Of a stretch of DNA of 64,000 nt, positions 42,622 to 52,050 are shown piece by piece. A program made the translations under genes and the position numbers. The first letter of the stretch is position 1. Each line of letters starts with the position of its first letter. The notes under the pieces were generated by a model that ran no database searches, was not told the origin of the DNA, and was given only the letters and a program-made list of their open reading frames with translations. This DNA is from Alphaproteobacteria bacterium (lineage in GTDB: Bacteria > Pseudomonadota > Alphaproteobacteria > Rickettsiales > SXRF01): the NCBI GenBank assembly GCA_025362975.1, contig JANYES010000018.1, forward strand, positions 1 through 64,000, written 5' to 3'.

Positions 42622-45600
42622 TCATTGTTTCGGTATGAAATAACGGCCTCTGTCGGCTATTTGCGCTGCGCCTGTGGAAACGAGGGTTTGCAGCACCATA
42701 TCCATGCGCTCTTTGCGTTTGACGGTATTGCGGCCTGTGAAGGCGGTGGCAATGGTTTCGGATGCAATGGGGGATGGGGCTTTGGTCAGCATGTCGCGCA
42801 CGATGCGGATTTGCTCCAGTCCATCCGCAGGCCATACAGGTAGGGTGCTGGTGTCTGGCAGGTCAATATTTGCTTCCATCTGGTCGCCTTCCACGGCATC
42901 GGCGGCTTTGCGGCCAAGTTTTGGAATCTGATAATCCGGGCGTAGCCAGCGCACCTTGCCTTGTTTTTCTTCGGCGGCACGCTCCTGATTGAGAGAAACG
43001 AGGCGGGTTAACAGTTCTTCTTCCGCTGCTTCCTGTTCGGGTGTTTTATGGGGTGAGGGAGTAGTTGCACCCGGTTTGCCGACAAGATCAGGAATCAAAT
43101 CAGCCCAGCCGTATGCTTCAAAAATAGCGCGGTCTATATCGTCATGGATTTCTTTCAGCATGGATACCAGCCCAGTCTCATGAATGTCTTTTTCTTTCTG
43201 GTTTAGTGCAGGTACATCGAAGCCCTTATCCAGTTCGCGCAGGCGTTCCATCACATTATACAGGCTGGTCATGGTCAGGAAATCATGTTGCGCCAGCCGT
43301 TCCTTGCGGAAAGCATCTAGCCGTTCCCCTAAATCTTGCAGGCGTTTCAACGAAGATTTAGGCAATTCCTCAAAAACTGGGAGCGGAAAAGGGTCAAAAG
43401 TTTGGGTTTTATTATAGCGTGGTCTATCTTCTAAAGTACCGCCTGAGCTTAGTGCCCAATGAATATGCAGCCGGGATGATAGCGCAGATAAATGCGCTGC
43501 ATCCTCTATAGCTATGGCCACTACCATATGATCTGGCAACACATCCGTTGAAACGAACTGGAAAAATCGATGCTTAGACGTTTCCGTTGTCGCTATAAAT
43601 CGTCCTATTTGCTCAAGCGCAGGCCTAAAAGTTTTTCGTGGTTCACCGAATAACCACCATCTTTCCTTAAATGAAGGCCTGCGGTTATGGTCACGCTCTG
43701 GTTTAACCTCTTTTAATAAGTGCTGGTAGATATTGGGAGCCTTATTCCGCACTTTGTCTATATCGCTACCATATATATCAATGACGAATTTATCTTTGAT
43801 GCGTCCAGTCAGGTCGCCACCATTTACATACTTTCTTAATAATTGGTTACTACCAAGATTGGATTCTTTCTTGTACCGAGCGGCATCCACCGGCTGCACG
43901 ATAAAACCTTTACCGGCAAGCATCATTCCGTTCCGGCATATTTCGTCATTAGCGTTTAATTTTTGTATGGATTTAGTGTTTAGCCCGATTCTGAAATCGG
44001 CCTGTATAATGCCTTCCTTGTTTTCCAGTCCAACTTTAGGTGTATCAGTATTTAACTCAGACTCGGAAATTACTTTGGCTAATACCCCTTGCTTTTCGCC
44101 TTTTTCCGCTACGGTCATGGCAATACGAACAGCCGCTTTATCGCTAGCTTTCATCCACGGGTGGTCAGCAATGGCATATACTAATGAAAGCGGAGTTTTT
44201 GCGGCCATGTGCTGTTCAATTACGTGGCGGGAAAAGGTCTGGGTAATGGAATTGGTGGTGATGAAACCAAAGCGCCGAAGTTTGCTGTTCTTAGCCAGCA
44301 ATTGCGTTGCCGCCATATCCCAGAAGTGCATAACAAAATCTGCTTTAGCAGGTATATCGGAGCGAATATCCCAGCAGGCTTCCACATAACCATCACCGAG
44401 TTCACTTCTCATGGCTCCACCCCCAATGAATGGTGGATTACCTATGATGTATTCCGCTTCCGGCCATTTGGCAGGGCGCGGGTTTGCATATTTATATAAG
44501 GGGATTTGTGCGGATGCGTCCGGCACTGCTTCCCCTGTAATCGGATGAAGTTTTACGGTATGGCCATCCCAGCGGGTGAGCGGTTTGCCATTATCATCTT
44601 TTAGCTGTTCCTGCTTATCATAGGCAAGGATGGCATCCTGATGTTTAATAGTGCCATAGGCATGTAGCACAGGTTCGGCTATGGCATTTACGCCGTTGGT
44701 TTTTAGCTGCCATTTCAGATAACCAATCCACAATACTAAATCGGCAATAGCCACAGCGCGGGGGTTCAGCTCCAGCCCATAAAACTGCTTGGGGTTTACC
44801 GTTTCACCTTCCAGTGCAAAGCTATCTTGTTTATAGCCAAGGCTTTCCAGTGCTTCCAGCACTTCACCTTCCAGCTTTTTCATCAATTCCAGCGATACGT
44901 ACAGGAAATTACCTGTGCCGCAGGCGGGGTCTAATACCCGTGTGGTGCAAAGCTGGTGGTGGAAGGTTTTAACGGCGGCTATGGCTTCTTTGGTTTTCTT
45001 CGCGGCCTGCAATTCCTGCACATGGGCTTGCACTTCTTCCCATTCCTGGCGCAGCGGTTCGATAATGGTTGGCACTACCAGCCGTTCCACATAGGTGCGC
45101 GGGGTATAATGCGCTCCCAGCTTGGCACGTTCCCGCACATCCAGCGCACGTTCAAGTAATGTGCCGAATATAGCAGGTTCTACATCCTGCCAGTCGCGTT
45201 TGGCCGCAATCCATAATTCATGGATTTCATCCGGCTCCAGGGCAAAGGCATGGCGCTTCTTGAATAATGAACCGTTGAAACGCTTGAGAGAGGTGTTAAA
45301 GGCCGTAAAATAGCCGCCTTCATCCATTACGCGCCATAAATCCTCCAGCGCAGGTTTGAAGTTTTTAGGGGTGTCCTTTATTTTTCCCAGTAATTCGGCA
45401 AAACAATGCTCTGGCAACAGTTTTACATCTTCGGCAAACATGGTGAAAAGGCAGCGCATGAGAAATTCGGCCACTTCCTTGGGGTCATGGCGCTTTTCTA
45501 GCCGATTGGCAATTTTGGCGAGCCGGTCGGCAATGTCGCGGGTGACTTCGGCGGAAATGCGGGTGGGGTCTAATGTTTGCGGGTCTGTCCAGATGGAGCG

Positions 45601-46215
45601 CAGGCGGGGTTGGATTTTTTCATCGCGCAAATCATCCATGCCGATGCGGTAGGATTGCCGGTCAGGAAAATGGGCGTAGTTTTTGCCTTGTCCTGAAAAA
45701 TCGGCATAGATTTCTATAACGTGTCCTATATCCACAACCAGCAAGAAGGGGGGATAACCATGCTCAACTGGTAGGGCGCGGGCGTAATTTTCCGCCTGTT
45801 TACGAGCGGCAACCATTGCGCTATCCCAGTTGCGCGTACCACGTTTAGCTGTGCCAGATTTGATGGTGGCTCTATCTTCGGGTATCAGCTCATGCTGGTC
45901 AGGGTTGTATTTTGCCAGCCCGCGCTTGGCGGATTGTTTGGCTTCCAAGATAAAGCAATTTCGTTTGTAAAGATCAATCCGGCCTTTGGTTTGCGTACCG
46001 TCAGGGTGCTTGAAATTAACGCTGCGCTCAAATACATAATCATTCAGATGGTTTTGCTCTTTAGCAAGATCAGGCTTCGGCAGAGTAAAAATATCGCACA
46101 GCCGTTCAATAAAAGGCTGCGTGTTGGACATTTCCGCACCGCCGGATTCGGAGAAATCACCGATGAATTTATCAAGATGCTTTGCGTTTGACGGGGGTGC
46201 TGGCATTGCTTCCAT
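42622..46215 (-). CDS. MmeI-like (type IIL) restriction-modification enzyme
   Basis: A 1197-aa single-chain enzyme. The N-terminal nuclease-like motif is Asp81 and Glu91-x-Lys93 (GRIDLYKR...ILEAKQS). The methyltransferase core has DPACGTGNF (about 425-433) and catalytic NPPF (about 590). A target-recognition-like region (FQFVSTDVLPDHMV, then TQTFDPFPLPVF) and a helical C-terminus follow. This order is that of MmeI-type enzymes that cut and methylate in one chain. It exceeds MmeI in length because of a C-terminal extension of about 200 residues. A phage-defence methylase without cleavage, such as DISARM DrmMI, is an alternative. Confidence 0.85.
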   Translation of the reverse strand: MEAMPAPPSNAKHLDKFIGDFSESGGAEMSNTQPFIERLCDIFTLPKPDLAKEQNHLNDYVFERSVNFKHPDGTQTKGRIDLYKRNCFILEAKQSAKRGLAKYNPDQHELIPEDRATIKSGTAKRGTRNWDSAMVAARKQAENYARALPVEHGYPPFLLVVDIGHVIEIYADFSGQGKNYAHFPDRQSYRIGMDDLRDEKIQPRLRSIWTDPQTLDPTRISAEVTRDIADRLAKIANRLEKRHDPKEVAEFLMRCLFTMFAEDVKLLPEHCFAELLGKIKDTPKNFKPALEDLWRVMDEGGYFTAFNTSLKRFNGSLFKKRHAFALEPDEIHELWIAAKRDWQDVEPAIFGTLLERALDVRERAKLGAHYTPRTYVERLVVPTIIEPLRQEWEEVQAHVQELQAAKKTKEAIAAVKTFHHQLCTTRVLDPACGTGNFLYVSLELMKKLEGEVLEALESLGYKQDSFALEGETVNPKQFYGLELNPRAVAIADLVLWIGYLKWQLKTNGVNAIAEPVLHAYGTIKHQDAILAYDKQEQLKDDNGKPLTRWDGHTVKLHPITGEAVPDASAQIPLYKYANPRPAKWPEAEYIIGNPPFIGGGAMRSELGDGYVEACWDIRSDIPAKADFVMHFWDMAATQLLAKNSKLRRFGFITTNSITQTFSRHVIEQHMAAKTPLSLVYAIADHPWMKASDKAAVRIAMTVAEKGEKQGVLAKVISESELNTDTPKVGLENKEGIIQADFRIGLNTKSIQKLNANDEICRNGMMLAGKGFIVQPVDAARYKKESNLGSNQLLRKYVNGGDLTGRIKDKFVIDIYGSDIDKVRNKAPNIYQHLLKEVKPERDHNRRPSFKERWWLFGEPRKTFRPALEQIGRFIATTETSKHRFFQFVSTDVLPDHMVVAIAIEDAAHLSALSSRLHIHWALSSGGTLEDRPRYNKTQTFDPFPLPVFEELPKSSLKRLQDLGERLDAFRKERLAQHDFLTMTSLYNVMERLRELDKGFDVPALNQKEKDIHETGLVSMLKEIHDDIDRAIFEAYGWADLIPDLVGKPGATTPSPHKTPEQEAAEEELLTRLVSLNQERAAEEKQGKVRWLRPDYQIPKLGRKAADAVEGDQMEANIDLPDTSTLPVWPADGLEQIRIVRDMLTKAPSPIASETIATAFTGRNTVKRKERMDMVLQTLVSTGAAQIADRGRYFIPKQ

Positions 46216-46421
46216 TTCACTGCTTTAAGGAAGTTATAAACGCTAAATAGGCATCGTCCAAGAAAATCCAGCTTATGTTAGTTAGACAATGGATTTCTTG
46301 ATACTGAAAGCTATTCGAGGCTAATGTATAAGGTTTTCTTGGTCTAAACCAGAATATTAGTATTTTCTTTCCTGTAAAGGAATTGTTGTCTATTGTTTGG
46401 TAAACAAAATTGAACAATGCG
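46216..46421. promoter_or_regulatory. Divergent intergenic region between two defence loci
   Basis: About 206 A+T-rich bases separate the minus-strand MmeI-like gene from the plus-strand DUF4297 gene. Promoters for both must lie here. I see no confident boxes or operator. A minus-strand frame (46217-46486) extends into the DUF4297 gene and is not supported. Confidence 0.45.
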
Positions 46422-47486
46422 ATGTCAAACAGTCTCTTAAACACACTGGTCAAGAAAAAGCAAAGGGAGGTGTCAGGGTCAGACACGGCCTCGCGCTTTG
46501 ATTATCAAAAAAATTGGGCTTTTTGTGAAATGCTAGATCGGCATCAGGCCGAGCTGGATTACATGGTGGCGTTTGAATTTCATGATGATGTCCTGTTTTT
46601 TCATTCGGAGAATTCACCCGCTAAAGTTGATTTTATACAGGTAAAGACTTCAAAAAAGGCAGACCCACGGAAAATTTCCGAGCTTACTGCCAGAAAAGAT
46701 GGCGCCAATTCGGTAGTGGGCAAGATGCTTCAGAATTCTTCAAGCCTCGAAAATGATTTTGAGATTCGGATGATATTGGTCAGCAATAATGCTTTTGAGT
46801 TTTCGGATGCCGATATTTGTGCAAGCGAAATGGATTCAAAGCATAAGCAGAAATTTCTGAATAAGCTCAAAGAGGAATTTCCTGAATTTTCCGAAGACAG
46901 GCTTGTACAGTTACATTTCAGAGTTTCAAAAATTGCCGTCGATCATATTGATACGTTTTTGAAAGGGAGGACGCAGGAACTTTTTGAAAAGCGGTTTGGG
47001 AAGGATTTTAAAATTAATGTTTCGACTTGGATTCGATTAATTCAAGGAGAAATAAATAGGAAAAATAATCACCCGGCAACCGCTATCAATAATGTTGATG
47101 ATCTGATTGCCCATAAATGCATCAGCAAAAGTTTTATAGAGCAAACCCTCACCGATGTCGAAAACCGTCATAAAAATACGCCCGATATCGGATGGCTCAA
47201 GAATCAGTTATCTGCACATGGTTGGAGCTACGATGATGTGATTAGCTTTGATAAGGCATATGCCCGCGCTTTATCAGACTATAATGATCCAAATAATGAA
47301 GAATGTTTGCTGTTACAAAAATGCATTGCCGGGAAATTGAGTTTAATAAAAACGCAAGAAAATATTTCAGATTTTCTGGATGCGGTGTATTCAGAGCTAT
47401 CATCGGCTGGTGAAATTCCTGCGCCATATCAGAATAAGTTCTATGTGTATGCTCTAACGGTGCTGGTGCAGTATGAAAAACAATAA
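46422..47486 (+). CDS. DUF4297-type predicted dsDNA nuclease (Lamassu-like effector)
   Basis: A 354-aa protein from ATG 46422; a TTG four codons earlier is possible. REVSGSDTASRFDYQKNWAF and DYMVAFEFHDDVLFFHSE, followed by KVDFIQVKTSKK, give the Glu...Asp...Gln-x-Lys nuclease motif of DUF4297/Cap4 proteins. The rest is helical. It is 41 bp before an SMC/Rad50-like ATPase gene on the same strand. That pairing is typical of Lamassu-type phage defence, where the nuclease is the effector. Confidence 0.82.
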   Translation: MSNSLLNTLVKKKQREVSGSDTASRFDYQKNWAFCEMLDRHQAELDYMVAFEFHDDVLFFHSENSPAKVDFIQVKTSKKADPRKISELTARKDGANSVVGKMLQNSSSLENDFEIRMILVSNNAFEFSDADICASEMDSKHKQKFLNKLKEEFPEFSEDRLVQLHFRVSKIAVDHIDTFLKGRTQELFEKRFGKDFKINVSTWIRLIQGEINRKNNHPATAINNVDDLIAHKCISKSFIEQTLTDVENRHKNTPDIGWLKNQLSAHGWSYDDVISFDKAYARALSDYNDPNNEECLLLQKCIAGKLSLIKTQENISDFLDAVYSELSSAGEIPAPYQNKFYVYALTVLVQYEKQ

Positions 47487-47527
47487 ATTCAGGAAACTGA
47501 TACGTAATTTAAGGCTGGGGAAAAAAT

Positions 47528-49252
47528 ATGAAAAACCTTCTTTTCGAAGAAATAATGATAATGTCGAAAACGGAAAAGAAGGCGAAAAAAGTATCGTTCA
47601 ACCCAAGCAATAACCTAATTCTGGGGGAAAATGACGTTGGCAAATCCACGCTGATAAAATCACTGTATCACTCCCTGGGCGCGGATACTCCGCAGATTGA
47701 TAACAGCCGGTGGAAAAAAGCAAACCCCATTTATCGGGTGAAAATCTCATTTGATGGCAAATCCTATTATATCGTTCGTGATGAAAAATATTTTGGATTT
47801 TTTGATGGACAAAAAAAGTTGCTGGGTAAATTCCAAGGTGTTTCAAGTGAAAAGGGTTTTGGGAAAAAAATAAACCACATGCTTGGGTTTAATATTAAGC
47901 TCGAAACCAGCGATGGAAAAGCGCGGTCACTCAGTCCCGCGAATTATTTTCTGCCCTTTTACGTCGATCAAGACGAAGGATGGGGTAGCAGCTGGTCATC
48001 CTTCAAAGGACTGCAAGGAATAAAAGATTATCGCAAAAATATGATTGATTATCATTTGGGGATTAAACCGCAAAAATATTATGATGCGGTGAGCAAATTA
48101 TTTGATCTGGATACCGAGGATAAAGCGCTCGCCACGCAGGCACTCGCCTTAAACAATGTTTTAGGAAAATATAAATCAAGAAAATCGCTACAAAGGCTCG
48201 ATCTTGACCCTGCGGATTTTAAGGCGGAGATTGAAGAACTGGTCGAAAAATTCAACGAGGTATATGCTAATCAGCAATATCAGCTTGGGCTGGTGAAAGA
48301 CGCGCGAAATAAGAGATTGAGTATAGAGCGCGAGATAACAATTCTTGAAAAATCGTTCAGAGAATTGGAGGCCGATTATCAATACCTAGAAACGCCATCC
48401 ACTCCCGATGTCGTCGGTTGCCCCACCTGCGGGACAGAGTTTCATAATACCGTAGCAGAAAGGTTCGGCATTCTTGATGACGTGGATTATTGCAAGGGTC
48501 TTATCGATGAAAAAAAGAAAGCGCTTTTATCTATAAATGCGGAGGTAAAGGAACTGGATTCCGGCTATCAGGAAATCACTAAGGAACTGGAGTCTGTTGA
48601 AGCGCTATTAAATAGAAAAAAAGAGAACATAACTCTTTTGGAACTTATCCAATCAGAAGGGTATAAAGATATTATTCAGTCAGTTGGTTTTGATATCAGC
48701 GAAATACATGATCGACAAAATGACATTGCCGCCATTAGGGAGCCGCTGAAAGAAGATATGAAAATCGATAAGGAGCTTAAATCCCAAATTTTTGCGTTTT
48801 ATCAGTCTAAAATGAAGGAATCGCTGAATAAGCTCAACGTGCATGTCCTGACGGAAGATGACTATAAAAGCCCCGAGAAAGTGATTAAAAATAACGCGCT
48901 TGGAAGTGATTTGCCGAGATCATTGCTGGCTCAATATGTCAGCTTTTTGCATACTATGAAAAAGTATAATTCATTCGTGGTATGCCCACTCGTAATTGAT
49001 TCTCCTATTCAGCAGGAACAGGACACCGTTAACTCAGAGGCAATTTTTAGTTTTATATTTTCAGGCTTACTCGACAAGCAACAGCTCATACTTGGCACGT
49101 TGAAAGACTATTTCAAAAAACCTACAGTCAAAGATGATTTCAATATCATAGAGCTAAATGCCAAATATGGACTGTTGAATAATGAGGAATACGATGAGGT
49201 ATATGCTGATTTGTCACCGATGCATGAAGTCGCGCTATCAGTTGAAAGTTAA
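47528..49252 (+). CDS. SMC/Rad50-like ATPase with zinc-hook CxxC (Lamassu LmuB-like)
   Basis: A 574-aa protein. Walker A GENDVGKST is at 33-41. Long coiled-coil stretches (about 210-300 and 320-400) flank GCPTCGTEF near residue 297, the CxxC hook of Rad50-type proteins. A Walker B-like VVCPLVIDSPI is near 486-496. It is short for LmuB but has all main parts. Together with the upstream DUF4297 nuclease it likely senses DNA ends or structures and triggers the nuclease. A separate LmuC is not seen. Confidence 0.82.
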   Translation: MKNLLFEEIMIMSKTEKKAKKVSFNPSNNLILGENDVGKSTLIKSLYHSLGADTPQIDNSRWKKANPIYRVKISFDGKSYYIVRDEKYFGFFDGQKKLLGKFQGVSSEKGFGKKINHMLGFNIKLETSDGKARSLSPANYFLPFYVDQDEGWGSSWSSFKGLQGIKDYRKNMIDYHLGIKPQKYYDAVSKLFDLDTEDKALATQALALNNVLGKYKSRKSLQRLDLDPADFKAEIEELVEKFNEVYANQQYQLGLVKDARNKRLSIEREITILEKSFRELEADYQYLETPSTPDVVGCPTCGTEFHNTVAERFGILDDVDYCKGLIDEKKKALLSINAEVKELDSGYQEITKELESVEALLNRKKENITLLELIQSEGYKDIIQSVGFDISEIHDRQNDIAAIREPLKEDMKIDKELKSQIFAFYQSKMKESLNKLNVHVLTEDDYKSPEKVIKNNALGSDLPRSLLAQYVSFLHTMKKYNSFVVCPLVIDSPIQQEQDTVNSEAIFSFIFSGLLDKQQLILGTLKDYFKKPTVKDDFNIIELNAKYGLLNNEEYDEVYADLSPMHEVALSVES

Positions 49253-49300
49253 TATTCACATGCCACATGATGGTGAGAACACGGGTGGTGATGATAGTAG

Positions 49301-49385
49301 TGGTGCCCCCGGTCGGAATCGAACCGACACGCCTTGCGGCACTGGATTTTGAATCCAGCGCGTCTACCAGTTCCACCACAGGGGC
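49301..49385 (-). tRNA. tRNA-Leu (anticodon CAA), complete
   Basis: The minus strand folds as a class II tRNA. The acceptor stem starts GCCCCTG, and the anticodon loop TTCAAAA reads CAA between CTGGA and TCCAG. A long variable arm (TGCCGCAAGGCG), the T loop GGTTCGATTCC and an encoded CCA end are present. It stands 40 bp from the integrase 3' end. A second 5' half of a tRNA-Leu lies at 50797-50840. This gene may restore tRNA function after integration. Confidence 0.92.
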
Positions 49386-49426
49386 ATGAGGTTATATATA
49401 GTTATAAAGTATGATTATGCAAACGG

Positions 49427-50659
49427 TTATTGCATTGTTTCGAGCTGCTTATTTGCAGCCTTTAATTTGGGTTTAGCGGTTGTTTTCTTTACTGGTTTAG
49501 GTTTACGAACGTTAATAGCTGATGCATCCAGCGTATTTTTGATGTGCGAGGCATAAAATTTCTCGATCATTTCCACGCTGGTTCGGCAATTTTTGGCGAT
49601 TTGATAAATATCAGCTCCTTCCATCAGGCGCATGCAAACGTAAGTGTGCCGGAGGCTGTAAGCAGTGCGGCGATTGCCATCACGGTCAAACTTTAAATTA
49701 AGTTCGTCCAGGATCGTATTGAATAATTCGCGTTGTACCTTACCAAAAATAACATCGCTTTGTTCTGCGGTTGGTTTTGCACTATGGCGCTTCCGCAATC
49801 GTTCAAAGGGCATGACCGCGCCGATCATACTCTTACAGTATCCTACACCGCGCTTGCCGCGCACTTCAATTTCGAGGATGCGTTCGCCTGTTGCTTCATC
49901 AGTAATGATGGCAACATCTCGAAATTGTAGACGGCCAGCTTCGTCTGGCCTTAGGCCGGTATTTGCCATGAAGAGAACATAGTCATGCAGTTGTTCGCAT
50001 GCCTTTTTCCAACGTGGATTTTTTGGATTCTTTGCGCGTTCGCGTGTTGCTTCGTATAACTGCTTATACTCAGCAGGAGAAAACCACGCCCTGTGCGTGA
50101 TTTTCCCAGAGGATTTATACGGTGGCGATAAATCCGGTATGTAGGCTATCCAGCCGTGACGCTGGCCTGCTTTTAATACATGCCGCAATATAATGATTTC
50201 CTTGTGCAGCGTACTCCGGGACGGGCGTTTTGGTTCGCCTGTTTTTTTATCTTTGCGTGATGTGGCGCGGTGGATACGGTAGTCCTGAACCATGCCCGGT
50301 GTAATTTCAGAAAGAATCTTATCACCAAAGAAGGGTAAGAGGTGAACCCTGAGTATGAGGGCAAAGCCCGCCACATATTTCGCGTTTCGTTCACCCGCTG
50401 TGATTATCTCATATTCATTAAGAAACACCTCGGAAGCTTGTTTAAAGGTCTTGCCGACTTTAAGTTGTCCGGCGCGGCTTTTGCCTTTGAGGCCGAGATA
50501 CCAGTCTTCGGCAAAGTCCTTTGCATGGGAGAGGCTTTCTTCCTTTGTAGACACTCGCCAGTTTTTACCATTGAGATAGGTTGAGCATTGCCAATTTCCG
50601 CTGTTCTCGCGGCGGTAAACGTGGAGCTTGCCGCCCATCAATTCATGATGCTCTGCCAT
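49427..50659 (-). CDS. int: Tyrosine recombinase (ICE integrase)
   Basis: A 410-aa protein. The N-terminal arm- and core-binding domains are at residues 1-180. The catalytic part has Arg237 (NTGLRPDEAG), Arg337-His338 (AYSLRHTY) and the nucleophile Tyr369 (EKFYASH). A basic C-terminal tail (KPKPVKKTTAKPKLK) follows. It lies between a complete tRNA-Leu and a tRNA-Leu 5' half, the usual attachment setting. It should integrate and excise the element. Confidence 0.93.
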   Translation of the reverse strand: MAEHHELMGGKLHVYRRENSGNWQCSTYLNGKNWRVSTKEESLSHAKDFAEDWYLGLKGKSRAGQLKVGKTFKQASEVFLNEYEIITAGERNAKYVAGFALILRVHLLPFFGDKILSEITPGMVQDYRIHRATSRKDKKTGEPKRPSRSTLHKEIIILRHVLKAGQRHGWIAYIPDLSPPYKSSGKITHRAWFSPAEYKQLYEATRERAKNPKNPRWKKACEQLHDYVLFMANTGLRPDEAGRLQFRDVAIITDEATGERILEIEVRGKRGVGYCKSMIGAVMPFERLRKRHSAKPTAEQSDVIFGKVQRELFNTILDELNLKFDRDGNRRTAYSLRHTYVCMRLMEGADIYQIAKNCRTSVEMIEKFYASHIKNTLDASAINVRKPKPVKKTTAKPKLKAANKQLETMQ

Positions 50660-50796
50660 TTTAGCCTCCTACTCAAAGCCGCCCAAAAATGTGCAATTTG
50701 TGTAAGATATGTGTATGTGTAAGGCTAATTTGGGCTGCGGTCAACGGTAATATCGTTGTAATTACTGTGTATTTTTTGGACTGTTTGTCTTGGTAG

Positions 50797-50840
50797 CTCG
50801 ATTTTGAGTCGAGCGCGTCTACCAATTCCACCATAGGGGC
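50797..50840 (-). repeat. tRNA-Leu(CAA) 5' half: attachment-site scar at the element/chromosome boundary
   Basis: On the minus strand the sequence from GCCCCTATGGTGGAATTGG to the anticodon stem CTCGACTCAAAATCGAG matches the 5' half of the tRNA-Leu at 49301-49385 with five differences. The 3' half is missing. AGCGCGTCTACCA is identical in both copies. This is the chromosomal side of the junction: dsbB and other housekeeping-like genes follow. Confidence 0.85.
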
Positions 50841-50957
50841 ACTACCACGAAGGGTGTCATGGTTTAACCCATCCGGGCTGCCGGGTCAAGTCAGGCGCGG
50901 GCTTGTTTTTTTGGGTGGGGGGACTATAATGGGTTTGAAACAAACAGGGTCGGTTTT

Positions 50958-51476
50958 ATGAAGCTTTGCCAATATTATAGGGATAATCCCATGCGCGGGC
51001 TGGTTTTTGCGTGCAGCGCGGTGGCGGCTGTGTTCCTGATGACGGCGTTGGTGTTCCAGTATGGGTTTAAGATGCATCCGTGCGAGCTGTGCATGGCTCA
51101 GCGGGTGCCGTATGGGGTTATCGCCATGCTTGGGTTGATGGGGGGCATGTCGCTCAAAGCCCGCCACCAGCTGGCCAAGGTGGCGTTGATCTGCGGGATT
51201 TTGTTTTTGACGGATGCGGGCATTGCGGCCTATCACAGCGCGGTGGAGTTGGGCTGGGTTAAAGGGCCGTCGGGCTGTACGAATAACGACACGGGGGAGC
51301 AGACGCTGGAGCAGATGCGCGCGGCGATCATGAACGCGCAGCTGGTGCCGTGTGACCAGCCGATGGGGTATTTTCTGGGGCTGTCGATGGCGACGTGGAA
51401 TTTGTTTGCGGCGAGCGCGGCGGGGGTGCTGACGTTTGTCATGCTGGCGCGGATTTCGAAGCGGGCGGGCGCATGA
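50958..51476 (+). CDS. dsbB: Disulfide bond formation protein DsbB
   Basis: A 172-aa inner-membrane protein with four helices. CELC (Cys42, Cys45) in HPCELCMAQRVPY is the quinone-linked pair; Cys107 (GCTNND) and Cys132 (VPCDQP) are the periplasmic pair. It re-oxidises DsbA with ubiquinone. It overlaps the COQ7 gene by four bases (ATGA), pairing a quinone user with a quinone maker. First chromosomal gene right of the element. Confidence 0.93.
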   Translation: MKLCQYYRDNPMRGLVFACSAVAAVFLMTALVFQYGFKMHPCELCMAQRVPYGVIAMLGLMGGMSLKARHQLAKVALICGILFLTDAGIAAYHSAVELGWVKGPSGCTNNDTGEQTLEQMRAAIMNAQLVPCDQPMGYFLGLSMATWNLFAASAAGVLTFVMLARISKRAGA

Positions 51477-52015
51477 ACAAGCCGAAATTACCGGGCGATT
51501 TAAGCGCCGAGGCGCGCACGAAGCAGATGATCCGCGTGAACCACGCTGGGGAATACGGCGCGAAGCGGATTTACGCGGGGCAGCTCTCGGTGCTTGGCAA
51601 AACCAAGATGGGCGAGCTGATTCACGAAATGGCCGAGCAGGAGCAAAGACACCTCGACGTATTTTCCGATATGATCACCAAACGCCGCGTGCGCCCGACG
51701 GCGCTGATGCCGATCTGGCATGTGGGCGGATATGTGCTCGGAAAGGTGACGGCGCTGATGGGCGAAAAAGCGGCGATGGCCTGTACGGTCGCCGTGGAAT
51801 CGGTTATCGATGAGCATTACGCGGCTCAGGAGGCCGAACTAGGCAGCGAGGAGCCGGAGCTGAAATCGGTCGTGACGCAATTTCGCGCCGACGAAAAAGA
51901 ACACCACGATATAGCATTGGCAAACGGCGCAGAATTGACTCCCTTTTACTATGTCTTAACCAATTTGGTAGTATACCAGACTAAACTGGCTATCTGGCTG
52001 TCTACGCGGATCTGA
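51473..52015 (+). CDS. coq7: COQ7-family 5-demethoxyubiquinone hydroxylase
   Basis: A 180-aa protein from ATG 51473; the longer frame lies inside dsbB. Di-iron ligands are visible in NHAGEYGAKRI (Glu27), EQEQRH (Glu57, His60), VIDEHY and DEKEHHD. It performs the last hydroxylation in ubiquinone synthesis. COQ7 instead of UbiF/UbiH suits an alphaproteobacterium. Co-translated with dsbB. Confidence 0.92.
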   Translation: MNKPKLPGDLSAEARTKQMIRVNHAGEYGAKRIYAGQLSVLGKTKMGELIHEMAEQEQRHLDVFSDMITKRRVRPTALMPIWHVGGYVLGKVTALMGEKAAMACTVAVESVIDEHYAAQEAELGSEEPELKSVVTQFRADEKEHHDIALANGAELTPFYYVLTNLVVYQTKLAIWLSTRI

Positions 52016-52050
52016 GTCCGCACGCGTAGACGCTTGTACTACTGTAAAGG

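Larger units (their letters stand above)
1..50840. mobile_element. Integrative and conjugative element (right part; left end outside window)
   Basis: The stretch contains a full RP4-like trb mating-pore operon, the tra relaxase and coupling genes, an oriT with a recognisable nick site, ardC in the leading region, a tyrosine integrase, and cargo for metal resistance and phage defence. The right limit is set at a tRNA-Leu 5' half at 50797-50840, just past the integrase. Beyond it the genes become housekeeping-like and richer in G+C. The left end is not in the window, and no replication or partition gene is visible. An integrated plasmid, or two adjacent islands, remain possible. Confidence 0.75.

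Noticed and set aside
46217-46486. Minus-strand frame of 89 codons between the defence loci
   Set aside because: Begins inside the DUF4297 gene, has no RBS, and covers the needed divergent promoter region.
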